Origin: a virus
Length of the DNA: 37,225 nt
Virus record (IMG/VR): IMGVR_UViG_3300028837_001131
Location: 1-37,225 of that record
Direction: 5' to 3' (one strand)
In this document: in pieces, positions 22,992-29,541 of the stretch
How the letters are laid out: each line of letters starts with the position of its first letter
Numbering within the stretch: position 1 is the first letter of the stretch
Translations under genes and position numbers: made by a program
Notes under the pieces: generated by a model
Databases searched by the model: none
The model's input: only the letters and a program-made list of their open reading frames with translations
What the model was told of the DNA's origin: nothing

Positions 22992-23469
22992 CTTGTTCCT
23001 CTTCTTCTGGTGGCGCAACCAGCACAAGCGCCGCGTGGTCAACCATATACCGCCTACCCTGTATCTCTATGACCAGATAACCCACCTCCTTATCCCGGTC
23101 CCGCAGAATCTCCTCGAATGCCTCCATCATTGCGTCGCTCAGGTTGTAGTCGCGCTCCATATACAACAGAGCCTCCCATGTCTGGAGAACGAGCGCCTCC
23201 GTCGCACATCTAGCCCGCCACGGTTGCTTCAAGACTTTCGTGCACTTCCATCGATAGGATTCTCGGCACCAAGAACATGCTGCCCAATATGTGTCTTGGG
23301 ATGGGGCGATGATGTCATTTTTGAGGTCCCCCAACGTGGCCTCGAGCATCTCCCAATAGTTCTCGACCGGCACATCCGCCGGAGACTCGAATGGTTTGAA
23401 CTCGAACCCGTCCAACTCCTTCGGCGTTCGCAGCCGAGACCGAGTGTATCTCTGCGGTTGTTTCTCCAT
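22972..23469 (-). CDS. Hypothetical early protein
   Basis: A 165-aa protein starting MEKQPQRYTRSRLRTPKELD, ATG at 23469 with GGAGG seven bases upstream. Central Cys residues (ACSWCRESYRWKC) may bind metal; the second half is helical and acidic (LSDAMMEAFEEILRDRDKEV) and ends in PPEEEEQDGIVGD. It is the first gene after the repeat-rich 134-base gap. A longer open frame upstream runs through the repeat region and is rejected. No family is recognised. Confidence 0.6.
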   Translation of the reverse strand: MEKQPQRYTRSRLRTPKELDGFEFKPFESPADVPVENYWEMLEATLGDLKNDIIAPSQDTYWAACSWCRESYRWKCTKVLKQPWRARCATEALVLQTWEALLYMERDYNLSDAMMEAFEEILRDRDKEVGYLVIEIQGRRYMVDHAALVLVAPPEEEEQDGIVGD

Positions 23470-23603
23470 GGGTGGCCTCCTTATGTCACCATAATCTACA
23501 CTGTAGATGCTTGTAGATGTTTTTGTAGGTGGCAGGGGGTATGTATCTATCAACATACCCCTGTACCTATAGTAGATAAGATGTAGATAGACCGATTATT
23601 GCC
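23470..23603. promoter_or_regulatory. Repeat-rich gap: candidate replication origin or operator
   Basis: This 134-base gap follows the helicase gene and is locally AT-richer than its surroundings. It holds a perfect 15-base palindrome ATCTACA-C-TGTAGAT (23494-23508). TGTAGAT recurs at 23512-23518, ten bases from its neighbour, and at 23582-23588, with the variant AGTAGAT at 23571-23577. A hairpin at 23536-23561 has nine-base arms (GGGGTATGT and its complement) and an eight-base loop, extendable to 23533-23563 with a bulge. Iterons plus a hairpin beside a RepA-like helicase gene fit an origin. The same sites could instead be operators for the downstream genes. I see no convincing promoter inside it. 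Confidence 0.5.
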
Positions 23604-24866
23604 CTAAAAGGCGATGTCATCTGCCTTCAGCCCCCAATAGCCCGCTCCCAGCTGCACGACTTGTTCTGCCTGCTTCAGTCTACCGAGATATACCGAGACG
23701 TTCTTGGGGGATACGCCTGTTTCGGCAGCCAGTTCCTTGTAGTGCAATTTTCCTCCTTCCTTCAGGACCGCCAGGATGCGCTCGCTGTCGCTGAGATGCT
23801 CAAACAGGGCGTTGGCCGCCTCGGTCCGCGTGATGTTGGCCCGCACGACCCGGTTGTGCTCGTTATTGGTGAAGTCGAAATGGAAGGCCAGCGGCTTGTG
23901 GGGGGAGCCCTCGTTCACCTTCGCGTGGATCAAGCCGACATCGAGGCTGTCGCTGTCAATCGGATGTTTGCTCGCCACCCGCCAGGTGGAGCGGGCGGAG
24001 TTGTTCTTGTACACGCTTCCGAACGGCGTTTTGCCATCGCTGGTTTTGGACATGTGGTCCACCAGGAGGGTGGTCACCCGTAGGCTGCGCAAAGCGGTGA
24101 AATACTCGTTGATCACCTCATCGTCGTTGCCCGTCCCCGCTAGACTAAGCCCCACGCTATCCAGGATCACCAACTCGAATTCGTACTGCTCCACCAGTTT
24201 GGCGATGCGTTCGATCTCGCGAACCAACGGCATCTCGCAGCGACGGTATTGGATGACCGTCTTGGGCAGCCCCAAGCCAACTTGCAATGCCCGGCTGCGC
24301 TCGTTGAGGTCGGCGAAGCAGGTTTCGTAATCGAGATAGAGCACGTTGCCCTGCTGCACCCGCAATCCCAGCCTTGATTCGCCCGAGCATACCAGCAGGC
24401 CAAGCATCAGCGCGAAGTATGACTTGCCCGATCCGCCTTCGCCGAAAAGCACCGTGGGCACCATCTCCGGCAGGAATGGCTTGACGCGGTAGGCGGAGGC
24501 CTCCCGTATCGGCTGGTCCCCGATATCCTCCACCGGCTGCCCCTTGCGGTGCGCCGTGACGATCAGGTCGGCCATGTGTTCCAAGCGTTCCGGCCACAAT
24601 GGGGTCGTCTCCTCGCTGTCTTTCAGAGGATAGCGCCTCTCCAGGTCCTTCGCCATCGCGCTCTTGCTGTTCGGGGATAGCAGCGAAACGATGTTGCGGT
24701 ACAGGAGTTCGCTGTAGCCGAAGCGGCCGGTGCTAATCTTGAGTTCCGCCCGTATCCCCCTCCCGTCCTCCCTCACCTGCCGGATGCTCGCGCTTATCGC
24801 TATGTCCTCCCATCGCAGGTTGTAGCCGCCCACGACGGGGTGCATCTGGGTGTCCCTCAAGTCCAT
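23604..24866 (-). CDS. RepA-like RecA-fold helicase/ATPase with C-terminal winged helix
   Basis: A 420-aa protein. The N-terminal about 110 residues are a distinct domain. Walker A is FGEGGSGKSYFAL (about 139-151) and Walker B is ELVILDSVGLSL (about 229-240). A sensor-type VTTLLVDHMSK and KTPFGSVYKNNSARSTWRV follow. These match RepA/AAA_25-type hexameric helicases, common in phages and plasmids lacking a DnaB gene. The C-terminal about 70 residues (SDSERILAVLKEGGKLHYKELAAETGVSPKNVSVYLGRL) form a winged helix that could bind origin DNA. It should unwind DNA at replication initiation. The first 134 bases overlap the preceding reading frame, unusual in this genome. The gap just downstream has origin-like repeats. 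Confidence 0.85.
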   Translation of the reverse strand: MDLRDTQMHPVVGGYNLRWEDIAISASIRQVREDGRGIRAELKISTGRFGYSELLYRNIVSLLSPNSKSAMAKDLERRYPLKDSEETTPLWPERLEHMADLIVTAHRKGQPVEDIGDQPIREASAYRVKPFLPEMVPTVLFGEGGSGKSYFALMLGLLVCSGESRLGLRVQQGNVLYLDYETCFADLNERSRALQVGLGLPKTVIQYRRCEMPLVREIERIAKLVEQYEFELVILDSVGLSLAGTGNDDEVINEYFTALRSLRVTTLLVDHMSKTSDGKTPFGSVYKNNSARSTWRVASKHPIDSDSLDVGLIHAKVNEGSPHKPLAFHFDFTNNEHNRVVRANITRTEAANALFEHLSDSERILAVLKEGGKLHYKELAAETGVSPKNVSVYLGRLKQAEQVVQLGAGYWGLKADDIAF

Positions 24867-25059
24867 GCTTTCTCGTCTCCGCTAAGCGTCGTAGTTGCGC
24901 CTCCTCGGCCAGCCGTTTAAGCCTGTCGCACCTCGCCAGTTCCCGCTCGTCGATGTATGGCCCGTGCGCCTTCCGGAATGCCCTCGCTCCCTCTTCGCTC
25001 TTGTGCCAGTTCGCCCAGTCCCGGCTCATCGGGAAATCGAATAGCTCAATGACTTTCAT
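24733..25059 (-). CDS. Small basic hypothetical protein overlapping the helicase start
   Basis: A 108-aa frame starting MKVIELFDFPMSRDWANWHK (ATG at 25059, ATGA overlap with the preceding gene). Its first about 65 residues look protein-like (WHKSEEGARAFRKAHGPYID, then LKRLAEEAQLRRLAETRKHG). The last about 44 residues lie over the helicase N-terminus and are Gly/Arg-rich, as an out-of-phase reading would be. The true product may therefore end early through a frameshift, or the overlap may be genuine. Function is not recognised. Confidence 0.5.
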   Translation of the reverse strand: MKVIELFDFPMSRDWANWHKSEEGARAFRKAHGPYIDERELARCDRLKRLAEEAQLRRLAETRKHGLEGHPDAPRRGRLQPAMGGHSDKREHPAGEGGREGDTGGTQD

Positions 25060-25217
25060 CTCTTTCCCTCCAGATGCCACCACAGCAGCACGCCGAATGT
25101 CCCCAAAGTCGAGCATGCCATGAAGATAGCGCAGAAACGGATTGCTGCCAAGTGGTCGCTGATTTCACCGAGCAACCTGCCGATTGTGATAAGGCTTTCC
25201 AGCTCACTCACTGGCAT
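25056..25217 (-). CDS. Small membrane protein
   Basis: A 53-aa ORF starting MPVSELESLITIGRLLGEIS with an excellent AAAGGAGGTG ribosome site immediately upstream. A single hydrophobic helix is visible in the C-terminal half (FCAIFMACSTLGTFGVLLWW), followed by HLEGKR. Start and stop overlap the neighbouring genes, so it belongs to the early operon. A short amphipathic N-terminal helix followed by one span resembles many phage membrane peptides of unknown role. Confidence 0.6.
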   Translation of the reverse strand: MPVSELESLITIGRLLGEISDHLAAIRFCAIFMACSTLGTFGVLLWWHLEGKR

Positions 25218-25449
25218 CACCTCCTTTCTCTCCCCATCGGTCTATCGGACACGCATCCGGCGGTTTATCATGCGGCGCGTCCGGATGCCTACATCTCAAG
25301 GTGCCGTCCCCGGGAAAGATTTCATACGAATTGGGGCCGAGGCCCGCGACAGCTTTACGAACATAATACCGCCAATGGAAACAGGGTGCACCATCGATGC
25401 GCGCACCGCAGAACCTAGCTTCGCCAGGCTTGGCCTTCTCCTCACTCAT
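25204..25449 (-). CDS. Small Cys-containing hypothetical protein
   Basis: An 81-aa protein starting MSEEKAKPGEARFCGARIDG, with GGAGG seven bases before the ATG. Four Cys (FCG, APC, LRC, DAC) with nearby His (CFHWRYY, CRHPDAPHD) suggest a structural zinc site. It lies between coding partners with overlapping starts and stops. No family is recognised. Confidence 0.6.
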   Translation of the reverse strand: MSEEKAKPGEARFCGARIDGAPCFHWRYYVRKAVAGLGPNSYEIFPGDGTLRCRHPDAPHDKPPDACPIDRWGEKGGDASE

Positions 25450-25621
25450 CGCTCGCCTCCGCTAATTGCTTCGCGAGCAGGTTGTGGCTCTTCTGGACTT
25501 CCGCAAGCTCGCGTTTCAATTCCTTAATCCGCTTTCTGGCTCTTGTCAATTGCGCTGTCGCCTGGGTGAAGCCGCGAACGGCCTTGTCCCATTCTTCTAA
25601 TGGCACCATATCACTCTTCAT
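25442..25621 (-). CDS. Small coiled-coil protein
   Basis: A 59-aa ORF starting MKSDMVPLEEWDKAVRGFTQ, followed by an almost uninterrupted heptad-like helix (LTRARKRIKELKRELAEVQK, then SHNLLAKQLAEASDE). The ATG at 25621 lies 11 bases inside the resolvase gene end and is preceded by GGAGGAGAGC. It probably oligomerises through the coiled coil. The function is unknown. Confidence 0.6.
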   Translation of the reverse strand: MKSDMVPLEEWDKAVRGFTQATAQLTRARKRIKELKRELAEVQKSHNLLAKQLAEASDE

Positions 25622-26036
25622 CGCTCTCCTCCCATTTAATCGTGATCCGCAGAAACGCTTCCCTCGCGCTGCCCCCTACCCGATAGCCTAGGTCGTGCCA
25701 TCGAAACTCGCGGTCATTGATGTCCGTTGCCGCCTGCACCGCGTCCCCTATCAATTTGTGCAAATTTGAGAGGTCGGGACACGCTCGCTTGTTCACGAAA
25801 TGCCCATAGAGCAAGATGTGGATAGGCGGACTTGGTGGAACGGGCACGGCAGGGATGGCGGCCATAATCTGCAACGCCAGATTGTCCCTCCATTTCTGGG
25901 CTCCCTTCCTTAGCGCACGACCACCTTTACGGGTGCGGGTATAGCAATGGTTGACGCTGCATGTCTGGGCGTCCACATATGGCCAACTAATCGAGATATG
26001 GCTTTGCCCTATCTGCACCCCGCAATCCCAGACCAT
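25611..26036 (-). CDS. rusA: RusA-type Holliday junction resolvase
   Basis: A 141-aa protein of the RusA endonuclease family (usual length about 120-140). Landmarks are VNHCYTRTRKGGRALRKGAQ (the N-terminal strand with N-x-x-Y and a basic loop), WRDNLALQIMAA, then PIHILLYGHFVNKRACPDLSNLHKLIGDAV with the conserved acidic pair region (here CPDLSNLHK; RusA proteins usually have K-x-D-x-D-N-x-x-K), then NDREF. The catalytic Asp equivalent is present, though the usual D-x-D-N reads D-L-S-N, a departure to note. It resolves branched recombination and replication intermediates before packaging. The ATG at 26036 overlaps the previous stop (TGATG). Confidence 0.8.
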   Translation of the reverse strand: MVWDCGVQIGQSHISISWPYVDAQTCSVNHCYTRTRKGGRALRKGAQKWRDNLALQIMAAIPAVPVPPSPPIHILLYGHFVNKRACPDLSNLHKLIGDAVQAATDINDREFRWHDLGYRVGGSAREAFLRITIKWEESDEE

Positions 26037-26380
26037 CACTCCCTCCGTTCCCCAAGAGAATCAATATTCTCCAAGAATTGCTCAAAGGCGTGTTGAGACC
26101 AGCCTTCCAGTTTCCCGGTGTAGAGTGCCCCCACGCTGGCGTCTGTCCAATCAGAGCGGTGTGACATATGCCCAGGATAAAATCGACGAATTATACTGAG
26201 CAATCCTTCTCGCCAGCCCCTCCTGTTTTGAAGCCACCATACTCGCAACCAGAGATAACTGTAGATAGTCCATGCCAGATAACACAACCAGATCCTAGGA
26301 TTAAGTGTTGGGCATTTCCTCGCTGGCCAAACCCCTTTAAGCGCAAATTGTAAGTAACCCTCATTAGGATCGTCCTCCAT
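26036..26380 (-). CDS. Hypothetical early protein
   Basis: A 114-aa protein starting MEDDPNEGYLQFALKGVWPA, whose ATG overlaps the preceding stop (TGATG) with GGAGGGAG upstream. The middle is very aromatic (IWLCYLAWTIYSYLWLRVWW, about residues 28-47) and could be a membrane or interfacial helix. The C-terminal part has HMSHRSDWTDASVGALYTGK and ends EQFLENIDSLGERRE. No family is recognised. Confidence 0.55.
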   Translation of the reverse strand: MEDDPNEGYLQFALKGVWPARKCPTLNPRIWLCYLAWTIYSYLWLRVWWLQNRRGWREGLLSIIRRFYPGHMSHRSDWTDASVGALYTGKLEGWSQHAFEQFLENIDSLGERRE

Positions 26381-26664
26381 CACTCCCTCCCCTCCCACAT
26401 CGCTGTCTGCTCCATTATCGGATAAGGCACGGCCTGCACACCAGACCAATAAGCAGTGCTCCTAATTGGCAGGCCGCGGTAACTTGGCCCTGCAAGAGGA
26501 CCCAGGGGATGATGAGGAATACCCAGGCAAAGTGGCATGAAGGCAGCTTTAAGTTCAGCCAATTCCGCCTCGCCAATGACCAGGTATAGCATGCGGCCCG
26601 GCCATCTCTGACGGGCTTTAACAACTGCCCTATCAATTTGGTCAAATATATCAGCCTCAGCCAT
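26380..26664 (-). CDS. Hypothetical early protein, C-terminus shared with its neighbour
   Basis: A 94-aa protein starting MAEADIFDQIDRAVVKARQR, an alpha/beta protein with LYLVIGEAELAELKAAFMPL and GPSYRGLPIRSTAYWSG. Its end (YPIMEQTAMWEGRE) closely resembles the end of the gene immediately before it (GPIVEQAMLWDGRDG), so the two genes share at least a C-terminal module. A relation to small phage proteins with a Y-x-G-x-P-I/V segment is possible. Function is unknown. Confidence 0.6.
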   Translation of the reverse strand: MAEADIFDQIDRAVVKARQRWPGRMLYLVIGEAELAELKAAFMPLCLGIPHHPLGPLAGPSYRGLPIRSTAYWSGVQAVPYPIMEQTAMWEGRE

Positions 26665-26950
26665 CCCTTCCGTCCCACAGCATAGCTTGCTCGACTATCG
26701 GCCCGCTAACCGCAAGCAGTTTCACCTCGCCGATGGAGGGCGCTGGCGGAGCAGTGCCCTTGTACTTTCTGCGGTAAGGAGCGTACCACTGCGCCCACTC
26801 CGCACTCGCCAGCACCAGCTCCTTCGCCTTGGCCTTCGAGGGAGCGATGACGAACTTCTTCCCTGAGTAGCCCAGCTGGTCGCCCCCCCAAGGTGCGAGT
26901 ACCCTGAAGCGCACCCGCCAGAGCCTGATATCGTCAGGCATTTCGTGCAT
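26657..26950 (-). CDS. Hypothetical early protein, C-terminus shared with its neighbour
   Basis: A 97-aa protein starting MHEMPDDIRLWRVRFRVLAP, then GYSGKKFVIAPSKAKAKELV, ASAEWAQWYAPYRRKYKG and the C-terminal VSGPIVEQAMLWDGRDG. The latter resembles the following gene's C-terminus. Starts at 26950 or 26941 are both possible; neither has a strong ribosome site. The second would be coupled to the stop of the tiny frame at 26934-27002. No family is recognised. Confidence 0.55.
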   Translation of the reverse strand: MHEMPDDIRLWRVRFRVLAPWGGDQLGYSGKKFVIAPSKAKAKELVLASAEWAQWYAPYRRKYKGTAPPAPSIGEVKLLAVSGPIVEQAMLWDGRDG

Positions 26951-27002
26951 CCGCCAGGTAGAGGCGGGCGAAGTCGTCAGCGTAGACCGGTGTATCGCTC
27001 AA
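26934..27002 (-). CDS. Possible 22-aa peptide, truncated duplicate of the next gene's start
   Basis: A TTG-initiated frame encoding (M)SDTPVYADDFARLYLADAR plus two residues, with GGAGG seven bases upstream. Its ribosome site and N-terminal sequence mirror those of the 26977-27183 gene (MKPHYADDFDALL), differing by a two-codon insertion. It may be a remnant of tandem duplication or a leader peptide coupling to the following ATG. Confidence 0.3.
   Translation of the reverse strand: MSDTPVYADDFARLYLADARNA
26969..26985. repeat. 17-bp direct repeat, copy 1
   Basis: The 17-mer CGAAGTCGTCAGCGTAG (plus strand) is repeated exactly at 27156-27172, 187 bases away. On the coding strand both copies encode YADDF-type peptides just after a start codon. 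A second shared element, TGTGGAGGCTA, lies upstream of each, so the repeat is part of a duplicated translation start. Confidence 0.8.
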
Positions 27003-27183
27003 GGCATAGCCTCCACACCTGCTGCTCCATTTCCCGCGCCACCCATTCTGGCACTTCCCCGGCGATCCCCCCAACCTCCTCACCATTCCATAGCAGTAGC
27101 CACCGCTGCTGTGATGGCTGCCAGAACCGCCCCGTGAGAGGAGAAAGCAATGCATCGAAGTCGTCAGCGTAGTGGGGCTTCAC
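26977..27183 (-). CDS. Small hypothetical protein with GTG start
   Basis: A 68-aa protein (M)KPHYADDFDALLSPLTGRF, then WQPSQQRWLLLWNGEEVGGI and VAREMEQQVWRLCLERYTGL. The GTG overlaps the previous stop (GTGA) and has GGAGG seven bases upstream. Its N-terminal coding sequence is partly duplicated downstream at 26934-27002. No family is recognised. Confidence 0.55.
   Translation of the reverse strand: MKPHYADDFDALLSPLTGRFWQPSQQRWLLLWNGEEVGGIAGEVPEWVAREMEQQVWRLCLERYTGLR
27156..27172. repeat. 17-bp direct repeat, copy 2
   Basis: Exact second copy of the 17-mer at 26969-26985, inside the start of the 68-aa gene. Confidence 0.8.
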
Positions 27184-27542
27184 TCAGTAGCCTCCACATA
27201 CGCTTCGCAGATGGCGCGGCCTGGATTGGATGTCCATAGAAACCATTGCAGCGGTTCGTATGATCCAATGGGAATATTTGGACGGGGGATAAGTGCATCA
27301 AAGAAAAACCTTCTAAGGAACTTATGTTCTGGCTCCTCCCGCACCCACTCCACCACGCGCCACCAGTGCTCCGCCCTGTTGCACGGGTCCCAGTACATAA
27401 TTTCGTCACCATTTGGAAACTTCCAATAGCCTGGGCAGCCGAATGGATGGGATTTGTATTCAATCCATTTGGCCCCCATCTTCTCCGCCACCAGCGCGCC
27501 GAGTTCGTTATCGCTCAGTTCGCTTAGCTTCTCACCCATCAT
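27180..27542 (-). CDS. Phage ABA-sandwich domain protein
   Basis: A 120-aa protein starting MMGEKLSELSDNELGALVAEKMG, then HPFGCPGYWKFPNGDEIMYW, HWWRVVEWVREEPEH and a C-terminal NPGRAICEAYVEATE. The pattern of N-terminal L-S-x-x-E-L-x-A-L-V-A-E-x-M-G, a central W-x-x-V-E helix and a final A-I-C-x-A helix matches the small phage ABA-sandwich family, of unknown biochemical function. Its ATG overlaps the stop of the tiny membrane peptide upstream. It lies among other early accessory genes. Confidence 0.7.
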   Translation of the reverse strand: MMGEKLSELSDNELGALVAEKMGAKWIEYKSHPFGCPGYWKFPNGDEIMYWDPCNRAEHWWRVVEWVREEPEHKFLRRFFFDALIPRPNIPIGSYEPLQWFLWTSNPGRAICEAYVEATE

Positions 27543-27637
27543 TCCCCCCACAGCCATGCCAGCAGCTTGACCAGCAGCCTGAGCAGCAGAATGCTGCCGA
27601 TAGTGAGTGCGAGGGCAAGCCCGGCGAGCGGGGTCAT
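27539..27637 (-). CDS. Tiny single-span membrane peptide
   Basis: A 32-aa ORF starting MTPLAGLALALTIGSILLLR, continuing LLVKLLAWLWGE, so almost entirely one hydrophobic helix. Start overlaps the previous stop (ATGA) and stop overlaps the next start (ATGA), which argues that it is translated. The ribosome site is the AGGAG about seven bases upstream. Role unknown. Confidence 0.5.
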   Translation of the reverse strand: MTPLAGLALALTIGSILLLRLLVKLLAWLWGE

Positions 27638-28362
27638 TTCGGGAACTCCTGTGGGCGCGGGATGTAATAGCCAGCCCGAGCTTCGCTAAGGTTGTCCTTG
27701 ACGAAGGCGGGGATCCGCGCCTGCCGGGCCTCCCATAGTAGCTCATTGACCCAATACGAGTCTGGGATAAGTGTCGGCTTCGTCTGCGAGCCGATGATTA
27801 TCCAATCTGGAAGCTGGCTCTCCCCCATCTCCACTGGGCCCAGCAGCGGCTCGAAGCTCACGAATTTCACCCTAGCCTCCAGTTCCGCCAGTATCGGCCA
27901 CCGCTCATTCCAATCTTGTTGGCATGTTACGGTGATGCCGAGCCATTCGTGGGATAGCCAGGGACTTTGACGCTCATATAGCACGGGATTCTTGGTGAGA
28001 AATTGGAAAGTGTGCTGGGGTGCATAAAATGGAATTTCAAGAATCCGTACTAACCATTCGTCAGGTATGCACTTGGCAAACAAGTCCCCCATGTTCACCA
28101 CGAATATCTTGGCAGGCTTCACGCGGCTCTGTGGCTCCTCTAAGCGCTTAGGCCAAAAACGCGGGGAGAAGGGGTCGTCAGGATCACACCCTGGAGCCAC
28201 ATTGGAGTTGCTGAGATAGAGCGGCTTCAGCCTGCCATTCGCCAGCCGATGAGCATAGCAGTATGGGCATCGCTTAGGGTTGTCTGGTGTCCCCCCGGGC
28301 CCCAGGCAACCCGTGACAGGGTTCCACGTGAAGTCAGTCCACTCGATTGAAGTGCGGTTCAT
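27634..28362 (-). CDS. DUF5131 (phage Gp37/Gp68) family protein
   Basis: A 242-aa protein starting MNRTSIEWTDFTWNPVTGCL, then RCPYCYAHRLANGR, SPRFWPKRLEEP, KIFVVNMGDLFAK, PQHTFQFLTKNPVL, LGITVTCQQDW, KFVSFEPLLGPVEM, LPDWIIIGSQTKP and IPAFVKDN. This is the full block order of the family, which looks like a shortened radical-SAM-type barrel with a Cys cluster (C19 and C-P-Y-C). The biochemical activity is not established; links to DNA or nucleotide modification have been suggested. It is translationally coupled to the ASCH-like gene before it (ATGA). I choose the ATG at 28362 with GGAGGGG upstream. Confidence 0.85.
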   Translation of the reverse strand: MNRTSIEWTDFTWNPVTGCLGPGGTPDNPKRCPYCYAHRLANGRLKPLYLSNSNVAPGCDPDDPFSPRFWPKRLEEPQSRVKPAKIFVVNMGDLFAKCIPDEWLVRILEIPFYAPQHTFQFLTKNPVLYERQSPWLSHEWLGITVTCQQDWNERWPILAELEARVKFVSFEPLLGPVEMGESQLPDWIIIGSQTKPTLIPDSYWVNELLWEARQARIPAFVKDNLSEARAGYYIPRPQEFPK

Positions 28363-28892
28363 TTCCCCTCCCACTGATACTCTCCCTGGCCGATGATCCA
28401 GACTTTGGGATTGTCTATCCAGCGTTTGCCCCTCGGGTGGATGCTGTCCCAGAGGTCTTGAAAGTCGTCAAGGAGCTGCCCACTAGTCCCCATCATCAGG
28501 TCTTTCTCAATACCCTCAGCCACACAGTCAACACCATCCATGTGCCGCAGCCACTTACCCCGGAGACCGGTGCAGAGGAAGCTGCCGATTGCCTTCCCCA
28601 TCCGTCCCTTATCGCCTGGTCCTGGGGGCGGATTGATAGAGTAGCGGCGGCCAACCTGCCATTTGATATTACCATGCTTATCGAGGATGGTGGGGATACT
28701 GAAGATAAATGTAGGTTTGTCGTTCCACCCCCAGCTTCTAGCTATGGCGAAAGAGTCGCCGTATTTATTATAAAACTCCCAAGTGTAATGTCCATAGACT
28801 AGTCTCTCCCCCTCATTCTGCACCCGCCGCGTCTGCGTCTTCCGTGGTGGCTCGGCCCGCATCGCCTCGATACTGTATTGGTGGTATCTCAT
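28359..28892 (-). CDS. ASCH-like phage protein
   Basis: A 177-aa protein starting MRYHQYSIEAMRAEPPRKTQ, followed by TRRV. The R-K-T-Q-T-R-R-V opening is the hallmark of a widespread ASCH-type phage protein group. Its usual end is also present: CVAEGIEKDLM, then LWDSIHPRGKRWIDNPKVWII (normally L-W-x-S-I-N-x-x-R-G-x-x-W-x-x-N-P-x-V-W-x-I). ASCH domains bind RNA or modified nucleosides. The central part (RRYSINPPPGPGDKGRMGKAIG) replaces the typical Y-x-x-G-D-x-L-W-V-R-E segment. Gene overlap with DUF5131 suggests a functional pair. Confidence 0.75.
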   Translation of the reverse strand: MRYHQYSIEAMRAEPPRKTQTRRVQNEGERLVYGHYTWEFYNKYGDSFAIARSWGWNDKPTFIFSIPTILDKHGNIKWQVGRRYSINPPPGPGDKGRMGKAIGSFLCTGLRGKWLRHMDGVDCVAEGIEKDLMMGTSGQLLDDFQDLWDSIHPRGKRWIDNPKVWIIGQGEYQWEGK

Positions 28893-29245
28893 TTCCCCTT
28901 CTCCAGCTCGGTGATGCGGCGCTCCCACTGCTGTTTCAAGGCCTTGAATCTATCCGAATCAACTTGGAGATATGTGCCCTGGCCATATCTGAAATGAAGT
29001 TCTAAGTCCTCAATGCGCCGTCCCAGATGCTCCGCCAACTCCTTCCGTAGCTCGGCATTGTCCGCCTTTAGCTTGTCGATGCGCTCCCAAAGTCCATTGA
29101 TAGTCCTGTCAAGCTGCTCCCGCTCCAATGCTTCTTGCTCATCTGGGTCTCTCATCTCCTCCTCCTTCTCAGCCAACTTGTCCGCTCGTTGATCATACTT
29201 CCAGTCAGCATATTCCCAACACTCCTCTTCGGTCCATCTGCTCAT
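28889..29245 (-). CDS. Coiled-coil hypothetical protein
   Basis: A 118-aa protein starting MSRWTEEECWEYADWKYDQR, then a long charged helix (LAEKEEEMRDPDEQEALERE, LWERIDKLKADNAELRKELA) and a second helix ending QQWERRITELEKGK. ATG at 29245 overlaps the previous stop (ATGA) and has GGCGGGG upstream. The heptad pattern suggests self-association. Function is unknown. Confidence 0.6.
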   Translation of the reverse strand: MSRWTEEECWEYADWKYDQRADKLAEKEEEMRDPDEQEALEREQLDRTINGLWERIDKLKADNAELRKELAEHLGRRIEDLELHFRYGQGTYLQVDSDRFKALKQQWERRITELEKGK

Positions 29246-29541
29246 TTCCCCGCCTCGGTGTATTTTGTATGGCCCCAAATTTCGAGCATCCGGTCTAGCT
29301 CTTTGAAGGCATCCCCATATTTCGTACACATACTCCATGCGCTCATTTCGATAGAGACGTATACGGCCCCGCTGCAATAGGCCAACCACCAACGCAACCA
29401 CTCGATAGGATTCTTACCACGTACAATTTGCATTTCCCCCCACTCCTCCTTTTCGCCCTCCCCCTCCCAGCCGAGGGAGGGCAGGCTAATCGCATAAACC
29501 CCATCATTATATTTGCCTCGCGTGCCGGGCCGCGTTAGCAT
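29242..29541 (-). CDS. Hypothetical early protein
   Basis: A 99-aa protein starting MLTRPGTRGKYNDGVYAISL, overlapping the previous stop (TGATG) and preceded by GGAGGG. A second in-frame ATG (MQIVRGKNPIEWLRWWLAYC) at about residue 37 has its own GGAG-rich ribosome site with the recurrent GGGGAAATG junction. An internal start is therefore possible. The middle is aromatic and may be membrane associated. No family is recognised. Confidence 0.5.
   Translation of the reverse strand: MLTRPGTRGKYNDGVYAISLPSLGWEGEGEKEEWGEMQIVRGKNPIEWLRWWLAYCSGAVYVSIEMSAWSMCTKYGDAFKELDRMLEIWGHTKYTEAGK

Noticed and set aside
23533-23563. Hairpin after the helicase as a Rho-independent terminator
   Set aside because: The stem is strong, but neither strand has a following T tract, so it is better treated as part of the origin/operator candidate.
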